Positions 1-6,280 of a DNA stretch of 7,681 nucleotides are shown here, in pieces. Origin of the DNA: Archangium sp. (lineage in GTDB: Bacteria; Myxococcota; Myxococcia; Myxococcales; Myxococcaceae); the NCBI GenBank assembly GCA_016793525.1, contig JAEUJT010000400.1, positions 1-7,681 on the forward strand. The letters are read 5' to 3'. The notes under the pieces were generated by a model, which saw only the letters and a list, made by a program, of their open reading frames with translations, had not been told where the DNA came from and did no database searches. Within the stretch, counting starts at the first letter, position 1, and each line of letters opens with the position of its first letter. The position numbers were made by a program, and so were the translations under genes.

Positions 1-924
1 CGTGGTGGCATTGCGGTCCGACAGCACCACCATTCCCCGAGGGAAGCCGGGGAGGGCCGCTTGGGTCACGTCGATGAACTCCACGTTGCGCACCTGCCGG
101 GCGCCGATGGTCACGCTGAAGCGACCGACGAGCTCGAGGCCCGTGCCCACCGCGCGGTACACGGCGATGTCTTCGCGTGAAGGGACAGCCGCGAGCAGCA
201 GTGCGCCACCGTCGCGCAACGGGTACAGCGCGAGGCCCGCGGACACGCCACCGAGCCCGCCACCGTCGACCAGCTCGAGCACGTCGGGGCCGCTCGGACC
301 GTCGATGGTCCACCCCGAGATGCCGTCGAGCGACGTGGCGTAGAGCCGCCGGTTCGCCTCGTCGATGGCCACCGCGGTGATGGGCCGGGGGAACGTCACC
401 GACGCGTCGAGCGCGGCCCAGTCGACCATACCCGGCGCCGCGGAGTCGGAGACGAGCGCCACGCGCAGCAGGGTCGCCCCGCCGGTGTCGAGCCACGCCT
501 CGAGCGCGCCCGAGGGCGTCACCCACATCGCCATCACGCTCGCGCCGGAGATGAGCCGCTTGCCGATGGGCGTGAGCACGCCCGAATCAGCCAGCCCGTG
601 AATGCTCGTGCCCAGGTTGGCCGAGCCGACCAACACCACGGTTGAAGCCGCTCCCGCCAGCCCGGTCTTGGCTGACACGCCGCGCGCTGGGCCCAGCTGG
701 AGCGCCGGCTGGGCGGCTCCACCGTCGAGGCCGAAGACGTAGAGGCCGACCTGGAGCGTGTCGACACCCGCAACCAACGACTGCTCGGGCGAGGTGTGGT
801 TGGGGACGATGGCAACATCGCCGACGCCGGTGGACAGAATTGGCTGTGTCTCGGCGGTGGCCGGTACCTGCGCCGCCGCCGTCGCGGCCACCAGCATCAC
901 CCCAAGCACCAAACGAGACACCAC
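1..924 (-). CDS. Secreted phytase-like beta-propeller protein (3' end outside window)
   Basis: The 308 visible residues start with a typical signal peptide (hydrophobic stretch about 5-18, cleavage near AAAQ) and continue as a repetitive beta-rich protein. Several stretches line up in order with the beta-propeller phytase family: EQSLVAGVD..GLYVFGLDG (47-68), ITAVAIDEANRRLYA (182-196), AGLALY (229-234), and FIDVTQAALPGFPRGMVVLSD (283-303, the family's 'DVT..plGpafP.Gl.V.qDg' motif). The family is secreted and calcium-dependent, and hydrolyses phytate or other phosphate esters. Several acidic and metal-site positions look missing here: the N-terminal DDPAIW motif is replaced by DVAIVP, and the usual DVEGL is SAGL, so catalysis is doubtful. 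I chose the GTG at 924 because GAGAGG (933-938) lies 8 nt upstream and it gives a short signal-peptide n-region. An in-frame ATG at 975 overlaps the previous gene's stop (ATGA) and would add 17 Arg-rich residues without a ribosome binding site. It is third in the PEGA/Cys-rich unit. The reading frame is open to base 1; a myxobacterial C-terminal sorting signal could lie beyond. Confidence 0.8.
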   Translation of the reverse strand, partial: MVSRLVLGVMLVAATAAAQVPATAETQPILSTGVGDVAIVPNHTSPEQSLVAGVDTLQVGLYVFGLDGGAAQPALQLGPARGVSAKTGLAGAASTVVLVGSANLGTSIHGLADSGVLTPIGKRLISGASVMAMWVTPSGALEAWLDTGGATLLRVALVSDSAAPGMVDWAALDASVTFPRPITAVAIDEANRRLYATSLDGISGWTIDGPSGPDVLELVDGGGLGGVSAGLALYPLRDGGALLLAAVPSREDIAVYRAVGTGLELVGRFSVTIGARQVRNVEFIDVTQAALPGFPRGMVVLSDRNATT

Positions 925-932
925 TGACGGAG

Positions 933-938
933 CCTCTC
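933..938 (-). promoter_or_regulatory. Ribosome binding site of the phytase-like gene
   Basis: GAGAGG on the minus strand lies 8 nt before the GTG at 924 and 11 nt before a second in-frame GTG at 921. It sits in the 47-bp gap after the upstream stop codon. It favours the GTG start over the overlapping ATG at 975, which has no purine-rich sequence ahead of it. Confidence 0.5.
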
Positions 939-971
939 GCGTGCGGCTCCGGCGTGCAACCCCGGCCTGCC

Positions 972-1589
972 TCATGGGGCACACGCGCGGTCGCGGCACT
1001 GCCGGCCGGATCCGCACGTGAGGCCCGCGCAGTCGGCGTCGTGGCAATCGGCGTTGCCGTCGCCGTCGTTGTCGAGCCCGTCGTCGCAGGTGGCCTCGGG
1101 GCCGAAGCAGCCGCGAATTCCCGCGTCGTAGACACTGCCCGCGTCGAGCACGCCGCCGTCGAGTGTCGCGCCGCACCGCTTGCCGGTGGCGCAGGCCTGT
1201 TTGAAGCAGGCGTCATCGGCGCAGTCGGCGCGGCCGTTGGAGTCGTTGTCGACGCCGTCGCCACACGTCGCCTCACGGCAGGTAGACGCCTGGCAGGCCG
1301 TGCCCGCGCCACAGGCGTTGGCGCAAGTGCCGCAGTGCGCGGAGTCGCTCGTCAGGTCGAAGCCTTCGTCGACGCGCCCGTCGCAGTTGTCGTCGGAGCC
1401 GTTGCACGCCTCCGCGGTGCACTCGCCGGCGCGGAAGCAGCGGCCGCCGTCGAGCGCGAACTGCGCCACGCACACGAAGCCGTCTCCGCAGTCGTCCGGA
1501 GCCGCGCAGCTGTACCGGCCCACGCCCGGGTCGGTGTTGAGCACGCACGCCCCCGCCGCAACGCCGCAGATCACCACCCAGACTCGCAC
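972..1589 (-). CDS. Cys/Asp-rich secreted lipoprotein with MopE-type metal-binding motifs
   Basis: The protein has 205 residues and starts with GTG, one base after the PEGA gene's TAA, so it is probably translated by coupling or reinitiation. It begins with a short hydrophobic export signal ending in AAGAC (Cys15), a weak lipobox; a surface or periplasmic lipoprotein is likely but not certain. The mature part is rich in Cys, Asp, Gly and Asn. CNGSDDNCDGRVDEG (62-76) is the motif seen in MopE-like 'putative metal-binding motif' proteins of myxobacteria. CGTCANACGAGTAC (86-99) is a Cys cluster common in the same proteins. Two Asp/Asn loops, 109-128 (CGDGVDNDSNG..DC..DAC) and 168-187 (CDDGLDNDGDG..DC..DADC), are internal repeats that resemble calcium-binding DxDxDG loops. 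A less ordered Gly/Asp/Ala linker (142-160) separates them. The role is unknown; metal binding and disulfide stabilisation outside the cytoplasm are inferred. The adjacent phytase-like protein belongs to a calcium-dependent family. Confidence 0.85.
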   Translation of the reverse strand: MRVWVVICGVAAGACVLNTDPGVGRYSCAAPDDCGDGFVCVAQFALDGGRCFRAGECTAEACNGSDDNCDGRVDEGFDLTSDSAHCGTCANACGAGTACQASTCREATCGDGVDNDSNGRADCADDACFKQACATGKRCGATLDGGVLDAGSVYDAGIRGCFGPEATCDDGLDNDGDGNADCHDADCAGLTCGSGRQCRDRACAP

Positions 1590-1590
1590 G

Positions 1591-2676
1591 TTAGAAATGC
1601 CCCCACACGGTGATACCGGCCCCCGTCGTACCAGCCGTCGGGCTGGCCTGCACGGCGCCGTCGCTCGTCAGGTCGACGACGAGGGAGATGACGGCGCCGA
1701 TGCCCAACGCCGCCGCGGCGCCGTAGCCGATGTTCGCCACCAGGGCGTTCGACTGCGCGGTCAGCGCTTGCCTCCGCGTGCCGGCGTACACGCCCGTGGT
1801 CGGGTTGAACCCGCGCGACAGGTCGCTGTCGGCCACTCCCGCTTGCACCGCAAACGCGATGCCCACGCCGAGCGCCGCGACCGTCGCTCCGCTCCACACC
1901 CAGGTCAGCACCGAGACACCGCCGCTGCGCTGCGAAGCCGGAGGCGCTGCTGCTTCTGCGGTGCGCTCCTTCGGCAGGCCCGGCACCGGCACGTCGTCGT
2001 CGATCTCACCCGGGGTCAGCAGCAGCCGAATGTCTTCGTCGGTGCGCTGGTCGGCCTCGACCGTCACCAGCCGGTTGACGGTGAGGTACTTGGTTTTCTC
2101 CACGCGCACGGTGTGCTTGCCGGGCTTGAGCTGCACCTCGACCGGTGGCGAGCCGTGGGCCTCTCCGTCGATGGACACCCGCACATTGGGAATCGCGCAC
2201 GTCACCCGGAGCGTGCCTCGGGCCTCGCGCTCGCCGCGGAGGAGGGGAGGCACCGCTTGCTCCACATCGCGCTGCAGCCGACGCGCGGCAATGAGCACCT
2301 GCCGGTCGACGTCGGCCACCACCTCGAGGCGCTCGGTGTCGATGAGCCACAGCCTCAAGAGATAGTGCTTGTCGTCGCGGGTCAACGAGCCCAGCACCAG
2401 CCGTGTCACCCCGAGCGCCGGAGCGAACTGCGCCGCACACGCGGGAGCGCCGCCGCACCGCCGCAGCGTGGCGTATTTCGGCTCGGTCAGCGCGGTGCGC
2501 ACCGCGTCGGGCGAGAGGAGCGGCAGCTGCATCGCCGCCGCGCCGTCGGTGATGGCCCGCGTCACCTGGCTGGCGAGGCCCTGCATCGAATCGGGCGCGT
2601 CGACGTCGACCACCGCGAGCATGTTTGCAGGCGCCGCGGCGAGCGAAGCCACCAGGGCTGGCACCAACACCGTCAT
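1591..2676 (-). CDS. PEGA-domain envelope protein with C-terminal membrane segments
   Basis: The protein has 361 residues. Residues 1-15 form a short hydrophobic signal sequence. Residues 18-125 are an alpha/beta domain with a Cys pair in RRCGGAPAC (74 and 80), followed by LGVTRLVLGSLTRDDKHYLLRLWLID-type strands; this arrangement is frequent in exported myxobacterial proteins of unknown function. A PEGA domain spans about 154-219 (GTLRVTC.IPNVRVSIDGEAHGSPPVEVQLKPGKHTVRVEK), a beta-sandwich found on surface proteins and often linked to carbohydrate or cell-wall contexts. An acidic/Ala-Pro linker (223-250) leads to two hydrophobic segments at about 256-281 and 312-335, probably membrane-spanning. 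The start is ATG at 2676; no Shine-Dalgarno sequence is visible, and a -10-like TATGTT ends 6 nt before the ATG, which suggests a leaderless message. It heads the three-gene minus-strand unit. The architecture is clear, but no molecular function can be given. Confidence 0.88.
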   Translation of the reverse strand: MTVLVPALVASLAAAPANMLAVVDVDAPDSMQGLASQVTRAITDGAAAMQLPLLSPDAVRTALTEPKYATLRRCGGAPACAAQFAPALGVTRLVLGSLTRDDKHYLLRLWLIDTERLEVVADVDRQVLIAARRLQRDVEQAVPPLLRGEREARGTLRVTCAIPNVRVSIDGEAHGSPPVEVQLKPGKHTVRVEKTKYLTVNRLVTVEADQRTDEDIRLLLTPGEIDDDVPVPGLPKERTAEAAAPPASQRSGGVSVLTWVWSGATVAALGVGIAFAVQAGVADSDLSRGFNPTTGVYAGTRRQALTAQSNALVANIGYGAAAALGIGAVISLVVDLTSDGAVQASPTAGTTGAGITVWGHF

Positions 2677-2682
2677 GCGTGG

Positions 2683-2708
2683 AACATAGCGTCTCGATGA
2701 CTCCAGTC
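2683..2708 (-). promoter_or_regulatory. Candidate promoter for a leaderless PEGA-gene transcript
   Basis: On the minus strand, TATGTT (2683-2688, 4 of 6 matches to the -10 consensus) is preceded, 16 bp away, by the weaker TCGACT near 2705-2710. The last base of the -10 box is 6 nt from the A of the ATG at 2676, so transcription would begin at or next to the start codon. This fits the absence of a ribosome binding site. The box falls inside the 20-bp gap between divergent genes and the -35 falls inside the rluA-type gene. Base matching only; a -10 box alone arises often by chance. Confidence 0.35.
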
Positions 2709-3716
2709 GAGGACACGCTCGGCCCCCCGGTCGATGACGAGGCGGCCGACGAAGGCGACGACGTCATCGACGTCGCTTACACCGTCGAGGCCAACTACGC
2801 CGGCTGGCGGCTCGACAAGTACCTGACGCAGAAGATTCGCCGTGCCTCGCGCACCCGCATTCAAGAAATCATCGCCAACGACCTGGTGTGCGAGCGGCGC
2901 CTCAAGTCGTCGACGGCGGTGTGGCCGGGCCTCACCTTCACCCTCCGCCGCCGGGTGCGCGCCGAGCCGACGGTGCCCGACGTGGCCGAGCTGCGCGAGG
3001 TGTTCGTCGATGATGCGCTGCTGGTGCTCGACAAGCCCGCCGGCCTGCCCATTCACCCGACAGCCCGATACGCGCACAACACCCTGGTGGCGCAGCTGAA
3101 GCTGAAATACGGGCCGGGGTTCGACGCGTGGCCCGCCCACCGGCTCGATCGAGAGACCTCGGGTCTGGTGGTGTGCGGCCGCAGCCTCCACGCGAGCCAA
3201 AAAATGTTCGAGGCCTTCTCCTCGGGCGCGGTGACCAAGGCGTACGTGGCCATCGTCGAAGGCGCTCCGCCCGACGTGTTCGAGATCGACGCGCCCATCG
3301 CCGAAGGTACCGAGCTGATCCGCATCGCGGTGCGCATCGACGCGCAGCTGGGAAAACCCGCCGTCACCCGCTTCGAGGTGCGCCAGCGCTTCACCCGAGA
3401 CGGCCAGCGCTTCGCGGTGGTGCAATGCCTCCCTCGCACCGGGCGCCAGCACCAGATCCGGGTGCACGCACGCGAGGCCGGCTTCCCGCTGGTCGGTGAC
3501 AAGATGTACGGGCCCGACCCCGGCTACTTCGACCGCTTCAGCAAGAGCTGCCTCGAGCCCGAGGCCTGGGAGCGGCTCCGGCTCCCGCGCCATGCACTCC
3601 ACGCGGCGGCCATTTCATTCGCCCACCCCAATACGAAACAGACCGTGCACTTCGAGGCGCCGCTGCCCGCAGACCTGCGTGCCTTCATCGACGGCGGTAC
3701 CGCGTCAGGTGTTTAG
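2697..3716 (+). CDS. RluA-family 23S rRNA/tRNA pseudouridine synthase
   Basis: The enzyme isomerises specific uridines in RNA to pseudouridine in the cytoplasm. From the ATG at 2697 it has 339 residues, normal for RluC/RluD-type members. An acidic N-terminal tail (10 Asp/Glu in residues 5-25) precedes an S4 RNA-binding domain at about 36-85 (GWRLDKYLTQKIRRASRTRIQEII). The catalytic domain shows motif I, LLVLDKPAGLPIHP (108-121); motif II, AHRLDRETSGLVV (147-159), with catalytic Asp151; motif III, PRTGRQHQIRVH (246-257); and the family's PLVGDKMYG (264-272). The exact target uridine cannot be read from sequence, so no symbol is given. Upstream in-frame starts exist (GTG at 2679, ATG at 2625), but the latter lies inside the opposing PEGA gene and adds residues unlike the family. 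No good ribosome binding site is visible. Its stop codon overlaps the convergent OPX gene's stop. Confidence 0.95.
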   Translation: MTPVEDTLGPPVDDEAADEGDDVIDVAYTVEANYAGWRLDKYLTQKIRRASRTRIQEIIANDLVCERRLKSSTAVWPGLTFTLRRRVRAEPTVPDVAELREVFVDDALLVLDKPAGLPIHPTARYAHNTLVAQLKLKYGPGFDAWPAHRLDRETSGLVVCGRSLHASQKMFEAFSSGAVTKAYVAIVEGAPPDVFEIDAPIAEGTELIRIAVRIDAQLGKPAVTRFEVRQRFTRDGQRFAVVQCLPRTGRQHQIRVHAREAGFPLVGDKMYGPDPGYFDRFSKSCLEPEAWERLRLPRHALHAAAISFAHPNTKQTVHFEAPLPADLRAFIDGGTASGV

Positions 3717-4321
3717 AAGAAGCCCTCGGGTACGAAGACGATGTCGCCCGGCTGGAGCGCGAAGTTCCGCTCCCGCCCGGTGATGATGTCTTCGACCTTC
3801 ACCGGCACCTTGATCTCGTGCCCGTCGAGCACCCGCACCACGTTGACGCCGTTCTTGGCCGCGGTGCGGTTGAAGCCGCCGGCCTGGCTGAGCGCCTGCA
3901 CGATGGTCATGCCCTCTTCGTAGGAGAACGGCCCGGGCTTCGGCACGTCGCCGAAGACGAACACCTTCTTAGAGTTGAACTCCTTCACCAGCACGGTCAC
4001 CTGCGGCCGGCGGAGGAACCCGTTGCGGAGGCACTCGGTGAACCGCTCACCGGCCACGTTCGGCGTCACGCCCAACAGCGAGACCCGCCCGCACAGGGGG
4101 AAATCAACGAAGCCTTCGGGTGACACCCGGTACATGCCCGAGAGATCTGGCTCCTGGTACACGCGCACCTCGAGAAAATCTCCCGCGGCGAGGCTGGTGG
4201 CGCTTGTACCTCCGTCGGTCACCACGAGATCGAAGCGGGGGTCACGCGTTCGCTGGGGTGCACGGCATGCCACCAACGCGACACCCCAGGCGAGCGCTGC
4301 GACCAGCCACGTCGCGCGCAT
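3713..4321 (-). CDS. Short polysaccharide export (OPX/Wza-family) outer-membrane lipoprotein
   Basis: The protein has 202 residues. A signal peptide ends in the lipobox LVAC (Cys19), so this is a lipoprotein. A polysaccharide export (PES) domain spans about 46-112 (AAGDFLEVRVYQEPDLSG.YRVSPEGFVDFPLCG). An SLBB domain follows at about 118-164 (KKVFVFGDVPKPGPFSYEEGMTIVQALSQAGG), then the typical tail LQPGDIVFVPEGFF. E. coli Wza is about 380 residues, with a second SLBB domain and a C-terminal helix that crosses the outer membrane; both are absent here. The short form matches the periplasmic OPX proteins of M. xanthus (WzaX/EpsY, WzaS/ExoA, WzaB), which need a separate beta-barrel to cross the membrane. 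Such a barrel gene lies immediately upstream, ending 3 nt before this ATG. The protein probably carries exopolysaccharide, spore-coat or surfactant polysaccharide; which one cannot be told. Its TAA interlocks with the stop of the opposing pseudouridine synthase gene. Confidence 0.93.
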   Translation of the reverse strand: MRATWLVAALAWGVALVACRAPQRTRDPRFDLVVTDGGTSATSLAAGDFLEVRVYQEPDLSGMYRVSPEGFVDFPLCGRVSLLGVTPNVAGERFTECLRNGFLRRPQVTVLVKEFNSKKVFVFGDVPKPGPFSYEEGMTIVQALSQAGGFNRTAAKNGVNVVRVLDGHEIKVPVKVEDIITGRERNFALQPGDIVFVPEGFF

Positions 4322-4324
4322 GCG

Positions 4325-5581
4325 TCAGTACTGGGCGGCGAGGCGCAACGACGCCTCGTGGCGAATGAAGTTGATGGTCTGCACCGTCGCCGACGAGGAG
4401 CGCGAGCTGATGTTGTAGCCGGCACCGATGGTCAGCCACGGGATCGGCGTGTACACGGGGCCGAGGCCTGCGGCGAGCAGCACGTCGTTGCGGCCAGCGC
4501 CGCCCGTCGCCGTCGAACCGTAGAAGGAGTAGTAATCGATGGATGCGTTGCCGACGAGGTTGAGCTTGCCGCCCAAGAAGCCGACCCGCGCGGTGAAGTA
4601 GCCGCGGTCATCGGCGAACAGGCCGAAGATCGGCGTGGGCATCACGTTGCGCACGTACCCGAGCGAGAGGGTCGTGAGGTCGGTCGGAATGTACGAGACC
4701 TCGACCTGACCCGAGGGCGACGTGGCGCCGGTGACCCCGAAGTCGTGCACCACGCCGCCGAGCAGGGTCAAGGTGATGCGCGGCGTGATCAAGCCGACGA
4801 TGCCCGTCTGGGCGCGGAAGAGGCTGGTCTGCGGGTTCTGGGTGTTGGGGTTCCAGTACAGACGAAGGTCGTAGCCGAGGTCGAGAATCAGCGCGGTCTT
4901 GGGCAGGAACTTCCACCGGTTGGCCAGGGCGAAGCCAAGGTTGCTGTAGTTCATCTGGTTCAACAGCGACGGGTCACAGGTGATGTCGCCCGCCACGCAG
5001 CCGCCCACCGCTCCGGTCAACAGCGGCTCGAAGAACTCCACCGCCCAGGTGACGCGGGGCGCGAACTCGAGCGCTCCACCGCCCGGGTGAATGGGCAACG
5101 CCGCGTGCACTTGGTTGAAGTACGACAGCACGCCGACGCCGACTACCGGGTTCTGGGTGCGGTCGGAGCGCACGAAGTTGTCGCCGATCTGAAATTCGAC
5201 CGCGCCGTCGCGGTTGAATGCCGCCTCGAGGCCCGCGTTGGCTTGGAAGCGTGACAGGTTGCGCGAGGCCGGAGAGAGCAGGCCCGAGAACAGCAAGTAC
5301 TCGACCGCCGCGTTCAGCTTGACGCTGGTGGCCTTGTTGCTCAGGTCGAACTTCAGGCCCGGGCGGAAGGTGAAGATGAGCTCGGGGCTCGGGTTCGGCG
5401 GGTTGAAGAAGCCCACCGCGGAGTCGTACCGACCTTCGACCTCGAGGAACGGGTGGAGCCTCCCGTCACCGATCTTGAGGCCCACGGCAGACGGCGCCTG
5501 CGCAAGGGCGAACGCGGGCATCAGCGCCAAGAAGAGCGCCACACTCCCAGATGCCGTTCCGAATCCCCTCACCGCGCGCAT
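4325..5581 (-). CDS. Outer-membrane beta-barrel, probable Wzp-type partner of the OPX protein
   Basis: The protein has 418 residues. The signal peptide (hydrophobic 13-27) ends AFALA, with QAP as the likely mature start. The rest is a series of short amphipathic strands with alternating hydrophobic residues and polar loops, for example LHPFLEVEGRYDSAVGF (42-58), LIFTFRPGLKFDL (68-80), TALILDLGYDLRLYW (229-243), TLSLGYVRNV (304-313), GYFTARVGFLGGKLNLVGNAS (327-347) and EASLRLAAQY (409-418). The C-terminal Tyr is the usual signal for insertion by the BAM complex. A Cys pair (195, 202) could form a small disulfide loop. In M. xanthus, barrels of this size (WzpX, WzpS, WzpB), with a predicted 18 strands, form composite translocons with short OPX lipoproteins. 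Co-transcription with such an OPX gene, only 3 nt away, is the main reason for this call. A generic porin-like barrel of an exopolysaccharide locus is the alternative. The ATG at 5581 gives a normal signal peptide; no clear ribosome binding site is seen. Confidence 0.82.
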   Translation of the reverse strand: MRAVRGFGTASGSVALFLALMPAFALAQAPSAVGLKIGDGRLHPFLEVEGRYDSAVGFFNPPNPSPELIFTFRPGLKFDLSNKATSVKLNAAVEYLLFSGLLSPASRNLSRFQANAGLEAAFNRDGAVEFQIGDNFVRSDRTQNPVVGVGVLSYFNQVHAALPIHPGGGALEFAPRVTWAVEFFEPLLTGAVGGCVAGDITCDPSLLNQMNYSNLGFALANRWKFLPKTALILDLGYDLRLYWNPNTQNPQTSLFRAQTGIVGLITPRITLTLLGGVVHDFGVTGATSPSGQVEVSYIPTDLTTLSLGYVRNVMPTPIFGLFADDRGYFTARVGFLGGKLNLVGNASIDYYSFYGSTATGGAGRNDVLLAAGLGPVYTPIPWLTIGAGYNISSRSSSATVQTINFIRHEASLRLAAQY

Positions 5582-5639
5582 CGCTTTGTTGCACCTAGCA
5601 CAATCGCCTGAAACACGAAGGAGTTTCCCGGCGGTACGT
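5582..5639 (-). other. 58-bp intergenic spacer inside the export operon
   Basis: This lies between the secreted helical protein gene and the barrel gene, both on the minus strand. It is less GC-rich than the coding sequence around it. I see no convincing terminator hairpin, no Shine-Dalgarno sequence close to the barrel ATG and no good -35/-10 pair, so read-through from the upstream promoter is the simplest reading. Confidence 0.4.
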
Positions 5640-6257
5640 TTACGGGTTGGACATCGTCGGGCTCGCCGGAGGCTGCCTCAACGTATTCAGCGTTCGGGTG
5701 TCGCCCAACAGCGTTGGATCATATTTCGGCAGGTAGTCGGGCGTGACCACCTCGACATTCATGTCTTCATCGACGCGAAACGCGAGCTGCCCCATGCACT
5801 GCTCCGCCTCGGCCCGCAGCTGCTGGACCTTGGTCTGCGCGATGGTCACCTTGGTGTACTCGTGGGCCGCCTCGCCCGACTCGTTGCGAGCCACGGCCTC
5901 TTGCAAGGCGACGTCAGCGGCCTCTGAGATCCGAAGTAAGCCCTTGATTTGCGTGTTCTTTTCGTTGACGCAGGTCAACTTGACCACGTCTTTCGAGCCG
6001 CGAGCTTCTTCGAGCTTGGCGAGCACGTCTTTCAAGTCGGAGCGCATGCGAGTGATGGCATCGGCGCTGGTTCGGATCTTGTCAGCGTTCGGGATCTTCG
6101 CCGTTTCGCTCATGCCTTTGACGTCGAGGAGCTTGGCTTTGATTTCGTCGGCGGTCGTCTTGCGGATCTTCACTTCTTCTTCGGCTGGGGCAGCAGCCGT
6201 CTGAGCGTGCGCCGACGCGTAGAGACACAGCACTCCGACCACAGACGAACGGATCAC
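5640..6257 (-). CDS. Secreted alpha-helical protein of unknown function, first gene of the export operon
   Basis: I do not recognise this 205-residue protein. It starts with GTG, and GAGGAG lies 5 nt upstream. The signal peptide covers about 1-18, cleaved after ASAHA. The mature protein is rich in Lys, Glu and Ala; residues 26-160 are predicted by eye to be mostly long, coiled-coil-like helices (ADEIKAKLLDVKGMSE, ADAITRMRSDLKDVLAKLEEA, TKVQQLRAEAEQCMGQL). The mature chain has exactly two cysteines, Cys96 and Cys154, in separate helical segments, suited to a disulfide in an oxidising compartment. The tail (165-205) is Pro-rich and extended (VVTPDYLPKYDPTLLG...QPPASP). There is no lipobox. It is first in the apparent operon with the beta-barrel and OPX genes, so a periplasmic role in assembling or bridging the polysaccharide translocon is possible. 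That is inference from position only. Confidence 0.85.
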   Translation of the reverse strand: MIRSSVVGVLCLYASAHAQTAAAPAEEEVKIRKTTADEIKAKLLDVKGMSETAKIPNADKIRTSADAITRMRSDLKDVLAKLEEARGSKDVVKLTCVNEKNTQIKGLLRISEAADVALQEAVARNESGEAAHEYTKVTIAQTKVQQLRAEAEQCMGQLAFRVDEDMNVEVVTPDYLPKYDPTLLGDTRTLNTLRQPPASPTMSNP

Positions 6258-6262
6258 AAAAG

Positions 6263-6268
6263 CTCCTC
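6263..6268 (-). promoter_or_regulatory. Strong ribosome binding site deciding the GTG start at 6257
   Basis: GAGGAG on the minus strand stands 5 nt before GTG (6255-6257). It sits in an imperfect inverted repeat, CTTCTCGAGGAG (6263-6274), whose left arm could pair weakly with it in the message. The four-pair stem includes a G-U pair and would be marginal. Confidence 0.7.
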
Positions 6269-6280
6269 GAGAAGCGATCG

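Noticed and set aside
642..1613. 323-codon plus-strand open frame across the phytase-like and Cys-rich genes
   Set aside because: It is low-complexity Ala/Arg/Val sequence antisense to two supported genes; a shadow of their codon bias.
1180..2700. 506-codon open frame on the plus strand, antisense to the PEGA and Cys-rich genes
   Set aside because: Its translation is Arg/His/Gln-rich with no domain, and the opposing frames encode clear signal peptides, a PEGA domain and metal-binding motifs. It is a GC-rich shadow frame.
2673..3602. 309-codon minus-strand open frame opposite the pseudouridine synthase
   Set aside because: The plus strand carries all three RluA catalytic motifs and an S4 domain; the antisense product has no recognisable feature.
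4358..5254. 298-codon plus-strand open frame opposite the beta-barrel gene
   Set aside because: Charged, His/Arg/Glu-rich translation typical of antisense frames; the minus strand encodes a barrel with signal peptide and C-terminal Tyr.
5582..5639. Sigma54 promoter in the spacer before the barrel gene
   Set aside because: No TGGCAC-N5-TTGC match at the required spacing could be found on the minus strand.
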